Positions 14,765 to 24,154 of a stretch of 64,000 nucleotides of DNA are shown here, piece by piece. How positions within the stretch are numbered: the first letter of the stretch is position 1; each line of letters begins with the position of its first letter. Under the pieces are notes generated by a model. That model saw nothing but the letters and a program-made list of their open reading frames with translations. It did not search any database and was not told the DNA's origin. A program made the position numbers and the translations under genes. Source of the stretch: Bifidobacteriaceae bacterium UBA2724 (lineage in GTDB: Bacteria > Actinomycetota > Actinomycetes > Actinomycetales > Bifidobacteriaceae); assembly GCA_002353815.1 (NCBI GenBank), contig DEKK01000005.1:62001-126000 (forward strand), read 5' to 3'.

Positions 14765-15178
14765 CTATGCCCGGCGCGCAAGGCCGCGTTCGACAAGCCA
14801 ATCGCGCAGCACCACGGCGTTGTTATGCTCGGGGTCCTTGGCCGCATACACGAGAGTGACACGGCCGTGCCCGGCCATCGCGTCGGTGAGCTCGCGCACG
14901 CCGTCGGGATTCGCGTCGAGCTCGGCGCGGTAACGTTCGGCAAACTCCGGAAAACGCTCCGGAACATGGGCGAACCAGGAGCGTAGCTCCTTGGATGGGG
15001 CGACGTCCTTCGCCCACGTCTCGAGGCAGGCCGCTGCCTTGGACCTGCCGCGCGGCCACAGACGGTCGACGAGGATGCGCGCCCCATCGTCGTCCGCAGG
15101 CTCTTCATACGCACGTTTGATATCCACGATTGGCCCGTCAGCGCACCCCGCGGCGGGCGTTTCCACATCATTGCACAT
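14765..15178 (-). CDS. DUF488 family protein
   Basis: This 137-residue protein has the hallmark segments of DUF488 proteins: I-K-R-A-Y-E near the N-terminus, then I-L-V-D-R-L-W-P-R-G, W-A-K-D-V-A-P-S-K-E-L-R-S-W-F, and L-V-Y-A-A-K-D-P-E-H-N-N-A. The family's biochemical role is not established. It follows the methyladenine glycosylase gene by 24 bases on the same strand, so it probably shares its transcript. Confidence 0.9.
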   Translation of the reverse strand: MCNDVETPAAGCADGPIVDIKRAYEEPADDDGARILVDRLWPRGRSKAAACLETWAKDVAPSKELRSWFAHVPERFPEFAERYRAELDANPDGVRELTDAMAGHGRVTLVYAAKDPEHNNAVVLRDWLVERGLARRA

Positions 15179-15202
15179 ATCGATCCCCAGACACTCATCG
15201 GA

Positions 15203-15856
15203 TCATCGACTCTCAATCCCCTCCGCCACGGCGTTGAACGGCGACGGGGTGACGCAAGGGCTTCCCACGATAATATAGCGCCGCAGGCGGTCGACGGCCT
15301 TGCTGACGCCGATTCGAGGCGTGCATGCCACGGTTTCGCCCGGTTCCAGCGGATTCGGCACGATGCGCAGCGGTGGCCGGGACATGTCGTGCCCGTACAA
15401 ATCCATGCCTATGCCGAGCGCCTGGCACAGTTTCGCCGGACCGTTGGTGAGATTGCGGATCTGCGTGGCGGCGAGCGCGCCGTCTGACGCCGGATAGCGG
15501 TGGCGCGCCAGAACATCACGCCCCTCGACGGGCTGCGCCGCCCGGATCAGAGCACCGCAGCCGAAGCCTTCCGGCCCCGCGGTGACGTTGATGCAATGGT
15601 GCATTCCGTAGATGGAGTACACGTAAGCGTGGCCCGCGGGACCGAACATGGCACGGTTGCGCTCGGTGCGGCCACGGTATGTGTGGCTGGCCGGGTCAAG
15701 CTGGTCATAGGCCTCGGTTTCCACGATGCGCACGACGGCGCGCGTCCCGTCCGGGAAATCGCGCACGAGGAGGCTGCCGAGCAGTCTGATCGCCGCCTGC
15801 TCGGCGTACCGCGAGCGCGGGTCGGCGCACGGCGCGGCGCCATCATATGCCGTCAT
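15203..15856 (-). CDS. 3-methyladenine DNA glycosylase (MPG/AAG type)
   Basis: This enzyme excises alkylated and deaminated purines in base excision repair. The 217-residue product shows the AAG fold signatures: I-V-E-T-E-A-Y (the Glu of the first E-T-E-A-Y is catalytic), D-P-A-S-H-T-Y-R-G-R-T-E-R-N, and Y-V-Y-S-I-Y-G-M-H-H-C-I-N-V. The L-T-N-G-P-A-K-L segment also matches. It starts three bases after the helicase stop, so the two genes form an operon. Confidence 0.94.
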   Translation of the reverse strand: MTAYDGAAPCADPRSRYAEQAAIRLLGSLLVRDFPDGTRAVVRIVETEAYDQLDPASHTYRGRTERNRAMFGPAGHAYVYSIYGMHHCINVTAGPEGFGCGALIRAAQPVEGRDVLARHRYPASDGALAATQIRNLTNGPAKLCQALGIGMDLYGHDMSRPPLRIVPNPLEPGETVACTPRIGVSKAVDRLRRYIIVGSPCVTPSPFNAVAEGIESR

Positions 15857-15859
15857 GGC

Positions 15860-17893
15860 CTACCGCGACCCGAACGAGCGCCTGCCGCCGCGCTGCGAAA
15901 AGCGGCCTTGCGACGCAGCGCGCCTGTTTCCGCCGTTCCCGCCTTTTCCACCGCGGTAGCCGCCAGCGTGGCGGTCGTCGAGACGGGCGTCGTCATGGTG
16001 CCGTTTCGGCGACCCTGTGCGCGAACGACCGCGCGCGTCGAAATCATCGTCGGAATACTTCGCGTGACGCCGGTCTTCACGGTTATGCGCCGATTCGCGG
16101 GAATCATCGCGATCGCGCGATTCGAATGCCCTGTCGCGGTGGCGTTTTCTGGGGCTGGGCTCGAAACCCTCCCACGCCTTTTCGTTCATGCGGCGCCGAT
16201 CCCCGCGCTCGTTGCGGTCCGTGCGCGAACCATGGGAGTCACGGCCGCTGGCGGAATCGCGGGGATCAGAGGAATCGTAGGAATCATCGGCGGAACCGGC
16301 ATCCTGTCCGTTCGCAATCGCCTCGCGGCGTGCGGCGCGCGCCTGGCGGCGGGCCTTGGCGTTCTGACGATGGTGAAGGTCCTCGACATCCTTGCGCGCC
16401 TTTTCCTCGGCGCCCGCAAGGGACCAATCCTCCACAAGCTCGGCTGGGTCGCCGACCAGCTCTTCGATGGCGGGGCAGCCTGGGATGACCTGCACGGGCT
16501 CGACCTCGATGCCGGCCTTGCGCATGAGCGATTTGGCGTATCGTTCCTGTTCGGGAAGGACCAAAGTCACCACGTCGCCGGATTCGCCGGCGCGGGCCGT
16601 GCGCCCGGAACGATGCTGGAACGACTTCGAATCCTGGGGCGGCTCTGTCTGAACGACCAGCTCGACGCCGCTGACGTCGATGCCACGCGCCGCCACGTCG
16701 GTCGCCACGAGCACGCGGACCAGGCCGTTTTCGAAAGCCCGCAGGTTGCGGTCACGCTGGTTCTGCGACAGGTTGCCCTGCAGGTCGACGGCGGGGATCC
16801 CCTGCGACACGAGCTTCTTGGCCATTTTCTGCGCTTGGAACTTGGTCCGGGTGAACAGGATGCGCTTGCCCTTGCCCATCGCGAGTTCCTTGATGACCTC
16901 GTATTTGTTGCCTCGCGACACGGCGAAGAGGTGATGCGTCATCGTGTCAACCGGTTCGTCGGAATCGGCCACCGCGTGGACCTTGGCGTCATGCAGGAAC
17001 TTGGACACGACCTCGTCCACGCCGTGGTCGAGCGTGGCGGAGAACAGCATGCGCTGCCCCTGCGGGTCGGTTTGCTCGAGCAGACGGGTGACGGCGGGCA
17101 GGAAGCCCATGTCGGCCATCTCGTCCGCCTCGTCGAGCACCGACACCTCCACCGCTTCGAGCGACAGCAGCTTCTGCCCGAGCAGGTCTTCCAGGCGACC
17201 GGGGCACGCCACCACGATGTCGGCGCCGGCATTGAGCCTATCCACCTGGCGCTTCTGCCTCACGCCGCCGTAGATGGTGACGGTGCTCATGCCGTAGGCA
17301 CGCGCGAGAGGCTGTATCACCTCGTCGATCTGGTTGACGAGCTCACGCGTCGGGGCGAGGACCATGCCACGCGGATGCGGCAGACGCATGCGCTTGCGGG
17401 CATCGGCATCGGTTTCGTCGCAGTCGTGGCTGTTGCGCAGACGGCGGAACTCGCGCATGGCGGACGCCCCTCCCCCTTCGCCGAGCCGTGCGACCAGCGG
17501 GATTGCGAAGGCAAGGGTCTTCCCCGAGCCGGTGCGGCCGCGGCCGAGCACGTCGCGGCCTGCAAGAGAATCGGGAAGCGTGTCGGCCTGGATGGGGAAC
17601 GCGACTATTTTGCCATCGTCGGCGAGGACGGAGACGATGCGACCGGGGACGCCGAGCTGCTCGAAGGTGAGGTCGGTGCGGTCGGCGTCATGTGAGATTT
17701 CGTCAGCCGAGAATTCCGCGGCCTGCGGCTCCTCGGGCATGATGTCGTAATTGGGTGCGTGCGAGCCGCGGCCCGCGGAACGATGGGACGAACCGTTGAA
17801 ACGGCGGTCGTTGCCGCCGTGAGAGCGATGTGCGCCCTGTCCTGAGGCGCGACGGGATGATGCTGATTTTTTCGATGAATGGAATGCAGACAC
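15860..17893 (-). CDS. DEAD-box RNA helicase with long basic C-terminal tail
   Basis: The helicase core has the Q-motif region, G-R-G-R-T-G-S-G-K-T (motif I), V-L-D-E-A-D-E-M (motif II), S-A-T (III), and motifs IV-VI ending in H-R-S-G-R-T-A-R-A-G. The last 190 residues are rich in Arg, Asp and Gly with R-G-G-K and R-G-G-R segments, an RNA-binding tail. A basic, Ser-rich N-terminus precedes the core. The start is a non-ATG codon: GTG at 17893 or TTG at 17911 are both possible. The likely role is RNA remodelling or ribosome assembly. Confidence 0.92.
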   Translation of the reverse strand: MSAFHSSKKSASSRRASGQGAHRSHGGNDRRFNGSSHRSAGRGSHAPNYDIMPEEPQAAEFSADEISHDADRTDLTFEQLGVPGRIVSVLADDGKIVAFPIQADTLPDSLAGRDVLGRGRTGSGKTLAFAIPLVARLGEGGGASAMREFRRLRNSHDCDETDADARKRMRLPHPRGMVLAPTRELVNQIDEVIQPLARAYGMSTVTIYGGVRQKRQVDRLNAGADIVVACPGRLEDLLGQKLLSLEAVEVSVLDEADEMADMGFLPAVTRLLEQTDPQGQRMLFSATLDHGVDEVVSKFLHDAKVHAVADSDEPVDTMTHHLFAVSRGNKYEVIKELAMGKGKRILFTRTKFQAQKMAKKLVSQGIPAVDLQGNLSQNQRDRNLRAFENGLVRVLVATDVAARGIDVSGVELVVQTEPPQDSKSFQHRSGRTARAGESGDVVTLVLPEQERYAKSLMRKAGIEVEPVQVIPGCPAIEELVGDPAELVEDWSLAGAEEKARKDVEDLHHRQNAKARRQARAARREAIANGQDAGSADDSYDSSDPRDSASGRDSHGSRTDRNERGDRRRMNEKAWEGFEPSPRKRHRDRAFESRDRDDSRESAHNREDRRHAKYSDDDFDARGRSRTGSPKRHHDDARLDDRHAGGYRGGKGGNGGNRRAASQGRFSQRGGRRSFGSR

Positions 17894-17966
17894 TGCTATC
17901 TTTCGTGACAAAAGGGGTCCATGAGACGGACCATAGGTCTCTTAGGTTAACACAGACCCCCGGAAT

Positions 17967-18761
17967 TCACTTCGGCATGCCTCCCTTCCGGTTTTTCTCC
18001 TCGACCCACATCACGGCAAGCTGCGTGCGATTCATGCACCCGGCTCTGTCCAGCAGACGGGTGACGCGGTTACGCACGGTCCCTTCGGAAAGGCACAGAC
18101 GCTCGGCGATCATGTGGTTGTCCCATCCTTCCGCAATCAGCTCGATGAGCTCTCGGTCGCGTTCCGAGAAACCGGCGTGCAGGGATTCCGATCCATAGGC
18201 CCCGTTCGCCCCGTTCGCGCCGCCACTTTCGCCGCCGGCGCCGGTTCCGCCTCCGATCGACGACGTGCCGCATGAAGCGTCGGAAGCGGAGCTTCCACCC
18301 ATCCTCCCCTGCGGACCGTGCCCCGCAGGACCGTTGACGATTTTCCCCAGCACCTCGGCCCCCAGCACGACCTGCCCCGCCATCACGGCCTTCACCGCCG
18401 GAGCGACGGAAGCGACGTCCTGTTTGATGAGGTATCCGCGAGCGCCGAGGGCAATCGCCTGGTCGATGTATCCGCGGTCGGCGAAGGTTGTGAGGAACAG
18501 GATGCGGGCGTCGGGGGTCTCGGCCATGATTTTCCGTCCGGCCTCGAGGCCGTCCATCCCCGGCATCTGGACATCCAGGAGGAGTACATCGGGGCGTCGG
18601 CGGCCGTACAGGGCGAGGGCGTCCGCGCCGTTGCGCGCGGACCAGAGGACCACCGCCGTATGCGTGGCTTCCAAAATCGTGCCCAGCGAACTGCACACGA
18701 TGGAGTCGTCGTCGGCGATCGCCACGCTGATGGGACGGCTCCCGGCGCCTTGGTCAGACAT
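17967..18761 (-). CDS. LuxR/NarL-type response regulator
   Basis: The start at 18761 lies behind GGAGGATCG. The receiver domain has the acidic pocket (A-D-D-D), the phosphorylated Asp in L-L-L-D-V-Q-M-P-G, the switch Thr (F-L-T-T-F) and the Lys in Y-L-I-K-Q. A Gly/Ser-rich linker leads to the LuxR helix-turn-helix (F-S-E-R-D-R-E-L-I-E-L-I through L-S-E-G-T-V-R-N-R-V). The start overlaps the kinase gene by eight bases. Likely targets are the dyads at 20308-20357 in front of the divergent exporter genes. Confidence 0.93.
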   Translation of the reverse strand: MSDQGAGSRPISVAIADDDSIVCSSLGTILEATHTAVVLWSARNGADALALYGRRRPDVLLLDVQMPGMDGLEAGRKIMAETPDARILFLTTFADRGYIDQAIALGARGYLIKQDVASVAPAVKAVMAGQVVLGAEVLGKIVNGPAGHGPQGRMGGSSASDASCGTSSIGGGTGAGGESGGANGANGAYGSESLHAGFSERDRELIELIAEGWDNHMIAERLCLSEGTVRNRVTRLLDRAGCMNRTQLAVMWVEEKNRKGGMPK

Positions 18762-20187
18762 CGATCCTCCTTGCTCTGCAATTCGCCATCGGGCGGGCGG
18801 CGGCCACGCCCCGCGCCGGAGCCGGGCAGAAGAAACTCGTCTTCGGAATGGCGACGAACACACGCCAGCCCGTTTTCACCGGCCCTGCGGTCATCGTCCC
18901 TCCCAGAGATTGGGCGCGCGCCGAGATGTCGTGCAATCCCATCCCCCGGGTGACGTCGCGGCGATAGGCGCGGATGACATGGCGCGTCGAGCCTTCGACG
19001 GCGGACGTCTTCGACGGGTCGGCCGATTCCTCCGGTCGGTCGGCGACCACGCGCCCATCGTCCTGCACAACGAGCTGCCAGAGCGCGGGAAGTTCCCTGA
19101 CGGCGATGGTGACGTGGCGGGCTCCGCCGTGGCGCACAGCGTTGTTCAGCGATTCGCGTATCGCGATGGCGAAGCACCGCGCGACCGGGGCGGGCGCGGA
19201 TGCCACGGAGTCGTTCAAAGTGACCGACAGGGCCTGTGAGGGAAGGGAGTGGGCCGCCGACTCCATCAGCTGGGCGAAATCCGTCCCCTCATCCTCCAGA
19301 TCATGGACGGAGCGGCGAATCGTCGTCATCGCTTCGTCCAAGGTGTCGGCGATGCCACGGGCACGTTGCGCCGCGTCGCCGTCGCCAAGCGACTCCTCCA
19401 CGGCCACCGCAGCCTGCGTCTGCATGATGGCGCGTGTCAGCAGGTGCCCCACGTTGTCATGGATGTCCCTGGCGATGCGCGTCCGCTCATGCAACTGCGC
19501 CGTGCGCACCGCTTCGTCACGGGCCTCGTCCGCCTCCGCCAGACGGGCCATCGAGGTACGGCGCAGCATCCTGTGCTCGTCCTCGCGCCGGCGCAGGGAT
19601 TTCTCAAGTTCCGTCACCGCCTGCAGCTGCCAGCCGATGCACAGGGACGCGACGACGCCCATCGTCCCAATCATCGAATACGGGATGCCGGCCGGAATCG
19701 TCCTGACCAACGCCACGCCTCCAGCGGCCATGCACAGGATGGCATCCCGATGGATCCGGAGATAGCCAAGGGCTCCTTGAAGCGATGGGGATTCCCATCG
19801 CGCCTCGTCGCGATCCATGTCGCGTGAAAACCGTCTGCGGCAATCTTGCAGTCCTGCATCCACGGCCACGACGGGAAGGAACGCCAGTGCACATGGTTCC
19901 ATGCCCGCTGGAAGAAGCACCGTGGCCACAGCGCATGCCGCGACGACGCACGTCCCCGTCTGCGGGTGCGTCGCCCATTCGCATATCGCCGTGGCGCATA
20001 CCGCCGTCAGCCCAGAGACAAGCGAGACCGTGAACATACCGTCCACGGGCGGCGCCATGAGCCACGCCCCGATCGCGCAACACAGCAGGACCGCCGCCTT
20101 TGCGAGGACACGGCGCGAATCGGACCGAGAGAAGAACGGCCGCGAGCCCGTCATGGCACCACGGCATGAGATGCTGGGTCGGCTCAT
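18754..20187 (-). CDS. Sensor histidine kinase, HisKA_3 type
   Basis: The N-terminal half of this 477-residue protein has about five or six membrane helices with almost no external domain. This is followed by a coiled-coil and the H-box R-I-A-R-D-I-H-D-N-V-G-H. The ATPase domain has the N-box (E-S-L-N-N-A-V-R-H), D-D-G-R, and the G-M-G-L-H-D-I lid. ATG at 20187 has AAAGGACGAAGG upstream. Intramembrane-sensing kinases of this kind commonly report on membrane-active compounds handled by the linked exporter. Here the exporter is the divergent ABC operon. Confidence 0.93.
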   Translation of the reverse strand: MSRPSISCRGAMTGSRPFFSRSDSRRVLAKAAVLLCCAIGAWLMAPPVDGMFTVSLVSGLTAVCATAICEWATHPQTGTCVVAACAVATVLLPAGMEPCALAFLPVVAVDAGLQDCRRRFSRDMDRDEARWESPSLQGALGYLRIHRDAILCMAAGGVALVRTIPAGIPYSMIGTMGVVASLCIGWQLQAVTELEKSLRRREDEHRMLRRTSMARLAEADEARDEAVRTAQLHERTRIARDIHDNVGHLLTRAIMQTQAAVAVEESLGDGDAAQRARGIADTLDEAMTTIRRSVHDLEDEGTDFAQLMESAAHSLPSQALSVTLNDSVASAPAPVARCFAIAIRESLNNAVRHGGARHVTIAVRELPALWQLVVQDDGRVVADRPEESADPSKTSAVEGSTRHVIRAYRRDVTRGMGLHDISARAQSLGGTMTAGPVKTGWRVFVAIPKTSFFCPAPARGVAAARPMANCRARRIDV

Positions 20188-20307
20188 CCTTCGTCCTTTC
20201 TCTTTCTGGGATGGCTGCGGGACTGGAAATCGAGGATTGTAGATGCGCGCGGAAACGCCTATCACGTCGCAATGCCATCATACTTCCGCACCCATGGCGG
20301 ATGAAGG

Positions 20308-20357
20308 TGACGAAAGTCATCGTTTCCCAAGGAATGGGGAAACAGTGACATTTGTCA
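20308..20357. promoter_or_regulatory. Two TGAC-N4-GTCA dyads between kinase and exporter genes
   Basis: TGACGAAAGTCA lies at 20308-20319 and TGACATTTGTCA at 20346-20357, with centres 38 bp apart, 38-87 bases before the exporter start. The symmetry and spacing are typical of LuxR-type response regulator binding sites. They probably serve the regulator encoded at 17967-18761. Confidence 0.6.
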
Positions 20358-20394
20358 TCCGTGTCGAACGTGCCATCGATGACACGATGGAACC

Positions 20395-21426
20395 ATGGAA
20401 ACCACAGATACATCCCGCAGCACCGCACATGCCAAGGCTCCCGCCAGAGGTGCCGCGTCGGACCGCTCCGACCTGGCGGTGTCGGTCCATGGACTGGTGA
20501 AGCGTTACGACGACATGCTCGCCCTCGACGCCCTCGACCTCGAGGTGCACACCGGTGAGATTTTCGGGCTTCTCGGCCCCAACGGATCCGGCAAAACGAC
20601 GGCGATCAACTGCATCCTGGGCCTTCTCACCTATGATTCAGGCGAAATCCGCGTCCTTGGCGAGCCCATGACAGACTCGTCGCGCGACTTGCGCCGACGC
20701 ATCGGCGTGGTCCCCCAAGAAGTGGCGGTGTTCAAGGAACTGACGGTGTATGAGAACATCGACTACTTTTGCTCCCTGTATGTGCCGGACCGCGAGCGCC
20801 GCGCACACCTCGTGGAGGAGGCCATCGAATTCGTCGGGCTGGGGAACTACCGCAAATTCCGCCCGAAGAAACTATCCGGCGGCCTTCTGCGCAGACTCAA
20901 CATCGCCTGCGGCATCGCACACAGGCCGGAGCTCATCTTCTTCGACGAACCCACGGTGGCCGTCGACCCGCAGAGTCGCAACGCCATCCTCGAAGGCATA
21001 CAGCGACTCAACCGCGAAGGCGCGACCATCGTGTACACGAGCCATTACATGGAGGAGGTCCAGCAGATCTGCGACCGCATCCTCATCATGGATCATGGTC
21101 GTCATCTCGCCCTCGGCACCGTGGAAGAACTGACAGGCATGGTTGCGACCGGCGAGCGCATCACGATCACCGCACCTGACCGAACCGATGCCGTTCTTCA
21201 TAAAATCGCCGCACTCCCATTCGTGGAGAACGTCCAGGACAAAGGCGATGAGTTGGAAATCCGCTGCTCCCGCGGAGACCACAATCTCATGGACATTCTT
21301 GATGTCCTGCAAACGGAAGGCATCCACCCGGGCCATGTCACATCCCAGCCGCCCACGCTGAACGACGTGTTCCTCGCCCTCACCGGCACGGCGCTCCGGG
21401 ATTCCGGAAGCACCGACGAAGAATAG
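20395..21426 (+). CDS. ABC exporter ATPase, LnrL/DrrA-like
   Basis: This 343-residue protein has Walker A (G-P-N-G-S-G-K-T-T), the Q-loop (V-V-P-Q-E), a variant signature (L-S-G-G-L-L-R-R-L), Walker B (L-I-F-F-D-E-P-T) and the H-loop (T-S-H-Y). An additional C-terminal domain of about 100 residues matches the DrrA type of drug exporter ATPases. It heads an operon with two permeases and faces a two-component pair. This is the architecture of the Bacillus LnrJK-LnrLMN system for lipid-active antibiotics. Confidence 0.93.
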   Translation: METTDTSRSTAHAKAPARGAASDRSDLAVSVHGLVKRYDDMLALDALDLEVHTGEIFGLLGPNGSGKTTAINCILGLLTYDSGEIRVLGEPMTDSSRDLRRRIGVVPQEVAVFKELTVYENIDYFCSLYVPDRERRAHLVEEAIEFVGLGNYRKFRPKKLSGGLLRRLNIACGIAHRPELIFFDEPTVAVDPQSRNAILEGIQRLNREGATIVYTSHYMEEVQQICDRILIMDHGRHLALGTVEELTGMVATGERITITAPDRTDAVLHKIAALPFVENVQDKGDELEIRCSRGDHNLMDILDVLQTEGIHPGHVTSQPPTLNDVFLALTGTALRDSGSTDEE

Positions 21427-21435
21427 GAGGCCGCC

Positions 21436-22758
21436 ATGTGGACCACATTCGTCACCGAACTGAAAGCGACGCTCCGTAACCCCTCCACACTCTTCTGGAT
21501 CATCGCTTTCCCTCTGATTCTGTCATCAATCATGCAGGCGGTGTTCGGTTCAGTTGCACGCAGCACGGTGCTGGAAACGGCACCGGTCGCTGTCGTCACT
21601 GACGATGCGTGGCGCGACTCCTACGGCGCCGAGAGTTTCGTCAAGGCGCTGTCGGGCGCATCCGACGACGTCAATGGCAGCACCATCGCTCCAAGCGCCG
21701 CCGGCGCAACATCAGGTGTCGCACATACCCATGCAGCCGCACCAACCGGGCAATCGTCGAAATCTTCGCCCCCGCTAATCTCCCGCACCGATGTCAGCGA
21801 CACTACCGCTGCGCAGTCACTCCTGCGCACTGGCGACGTGCTCGCCTACCTGAGCGTCGACACCGATGGTCGCCTGACGATGACCCTGTCGCAAAAAGCC
21901 GCCGCTGACATCGCACAGGCGCGGATCTCGGGTAGCGACGGACAGGCGTGGTCGCTAACCACGTTGGCAACGCTCATCGGCCAATACAACGAACGTTCCG
22001 CCATCATCATGGAGGCGATCTCCTCCGCCGCGCAAACCGACCCGACGAAGCTCAATGACCCCGCGTGGTTCACCGCACTTCTCTCCGATGGGAACGCCGA
22101 GAGCATGGCGGCTCCCTACCCCGGTGTCCGCACATCCACGCCCATGGCCCGCTACCACATCGCCATCCTTGCAATGGCCCTCATGATGGCCATGTCCCTG
22201 ACATGCGACTCTATCACGCGCCTCCAGGCGAACCTGTCGCCGCTCGGCGCACGCATCAGCTCGTCGCCGCTGTCCCACGGTGCGAAAATCGCCTCCATAC
22301 TGTTGTCATCATGGCTGATGACCAGCATCTGCGGTCTCGTGGACCTGCTGTTCATCCGCTTCGTGATCGGCGTGAGTTTCGCGGGGCGAGGGATCCTCGC
22401 CGCGGCGGCGGTCATCATCGCCGCTGGCACATCAAGCTGCTTGGGGCTGGCGCTGGGCGCCATACCGCGCGTGACGCTGAATGCCAAAATCGGCATCAGC
22501 ATCATCGTGACGCTCGCGCTGTCGGCGTTCACCGGATTGTACGGAAACATGTCGTTCGCCGATTCCGTGAACCGTGCCGCACCCGCCCTCCAGTATCTCA
22601 ACCCCGTCAAGCAGGTCACCAACCTGTTCTACGCCATTGTCTACTACGACAACCTTGCACCGTTCCTGCGCACCGCCATCATCCTCCTGGCCATGGGCGT
22701 GCTCGGGCTCGCCATCGCCGGAATCGAACTGAGGAGGGCCAGCTATGAAAACCTGTAA
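21436..22758 (+). CDS. ABC-2 type exporter permease, first subunit
   Basis: The 440-residue product starts at 21436 behind GGAGG, nine bases after the ATPase stop. One N-terminal helix (about 20-42) is followed by an extracytoplasmic domain of about 190 residues rich in Ala, Ser and Thr. Five or six helices from about 235 to 430 come after it. This is the layout of LnrM/LnrN and YhgE-like permeases. It should pair with the second subunit to form the channel. Confidence 0.88.
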   Translation: MWTTFVTELKATLRNPSTLFWIIAFPLILSSIMQAVFGSVARSTVLETAPVAVVTDDAWRDSYGAESFVKALSGASDDVNGSTIAPSAAGATSGVAHTHAAAPTGQSSKSSPPLISRTDVSDTTAAQSLLRTGDVLAYLSVDTDGRLTMTLSQKAAADIAQARISGSDGQAWSLTTLATLIGQYNERSAIIMEAISSAAQTDPTKLNDPAWFTALLSDGNAESMAAPYPGVRTSTPMARYHIAILAMALMMAMSLTCDSITRLQANLSPLGARISSSPLSHGAKIASILLSSWLMTSICGLVDLLFIRFVIGVSFAGRGILAAAAVIIAAGTSSCLGLALGAIPRVTLNAKIGISIIVTLALSAFTGLYGNMSFADSVNRAAPALQYLNPVKQVTNLFYAIVYYDNLAPFLRTAIILLAMGVLGLAIAGIELRRASYENL

Positions 22759-24067
22759 AACAGCGTGGCGCATCCTGCGCGCGAATCTTCCGCTCCTGCT
22801 CGGATACCTGCTGGGCCTGTGCCTCATCGCAGGAATGCTCGCCATGAACGTCTCGCAATCGTACGAGGATACATCCGTCACCGAATACATGCCGCCGCGT
22901 GCCTCCGTCGCCATCATCGACCGCGACAGCGTCTCGGGCCATTCCGCGGGCACCGCGATACGCTCCTACCTGGAGCAGTCCGCCACAATCGTGAAGGTCG
23001 AAGACACAACCGACGACATTCAGGACGCACTCACCAGCGGATACGCTGACCTCGTGGTCATCGTGCCACAGGGGTATGCCGACGATTTCCTCGCGGCCTC
23101 GCGCAATGGCGCGGCTCAGGCCGGTGCAACGCAGAACAGCGCCATGCCTGCCATCCAGTTCGCCTCGAACGACGATGTCTCGGCGCCGTCCGCCGCAACC
23201 ACGCTTCTGGAGACGCAGATCAGCGGATTCGTCGGATCGGCGCGCACCGCACTGGCCTCCGGCGTGTGCGACACGACGGACGATGCCTTCGCCACTGTGC
23301 TCGACGCTTCGCAGGACAACGCGACGCCCGCCATCACCGTGCAAAGCGCGGACGGCAACGGCACTGCCTCTGATGCCAACGACGACAATGCATCGCGCTC
23401 ATCATCCGCCGCGAGCGCCAGCTCCCTCGTCTTCCTCGGAGCGACGACCTCCATGATCTATTCCCTGATTCTGACAATCGCCTTCGGCGTCACCTTCGTC
23501 ATCACCGCGTTCCAGACGCCGGCCACGATGCGCCGTCTGCGCGCCAGCGCCGCGCCAGCGCATCGCATCGCGCTCGGAGTGCTGGCCGTGTGCTGCGGCA
23601 TCGGAATCGTGGCGTGGCTGTGCTGCCTCCTTATCGCCCTCGCTTTCAGCGCCTCCGCGGACGGCGGCCTTGCGGCGATCAACCCTGCCTCGCTCGCCAT
23701 GGCGGTGGTCAGCATGCTCACGTTCGCGCTGATGACGGTATGCTTCGGATTCCTCCTCGGACAGTTCGGCATATCGGCCCCCGCCGCCAACGGCATCATC
23801 AACACCGTCGGTCTGGCGTCGGCATTCCTGTCGGGCGCATGGCTTCCCCAATGGCTCATGCCTGCGGGCGTGACGGCAGTGGCGAAGCTGCTGCCCGGCT
23901 GGTGGTACGTCGCCGCAATCTACGATTCCTTCGGCGGGCAGGGCGTTATGGACGATGCGCCGCGCGTCTCCTCGTGGGCATCGTCCACGGCACTGTTGCT
24001 GCTCTATTCCGCGGTTTTCATCTGCGTCGGCCTCGCGGTGAACCGTCTGCGTGTCAAACGGACGTGA
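22745..24067 (+). CDS. ABC-2 type exporter permease, second subunit
   Basis: This protein is the same length (440 residues) and has the same layout as the preceding permease: one N-terminal helix, a large Ala/Ser/Asp-rich external domain, then a C-terminal helical bundle. The gene overlaps its neighbour by 14 bases, so translation is coupled. The start M-K-T-C-K-T has GAGGAGGG upstream. Confidence 0.88.
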   Translation: MKTCKTAWRILRANLPLLLGYLLGLCLIAGMLAMNVSQSYEDTSVTEYMPPRASVAIIDRDSVSGHSAGTAIRSYLEQSATIVKVEDTTDDIQDALTSGYADLVVIVPQGYADDFLAASRNGAAQAGATQNSAMPAIQFASNDDVSAPSAATTLLETQISGFVGSARTALASGVCDTTDDAFATVLDASQDNATPAITVQSADGNGTASDANDDNASRSSSAASASSLVFLGATTSMIYSLILTIAFGVTFVITAFQTPATMRRLRASAAPAHRIALGVLAVCCGIGIVAWLCCLLIALAFSASADGGLAAINPASLAMAVVSMLTFALMTVCFGFLLGQFGISAPAANGIINTVGLASAFLSGAWLPQWLMPAGVTAVAKLLPGWWYVAAIYDSFGGQGVMDDAPRVSSWASSTALLLLYSAVFICVGLAVNRLRVKRT

Positions 24068-24154
24068 CGCGTCGCGGCTCCGAGTAGCGGGTCGCATCGA
24101 CCGCACAGCATGCGAAGTCTGCCGTGCGACGGTCCGCCGCGGTACGATGGCGCC

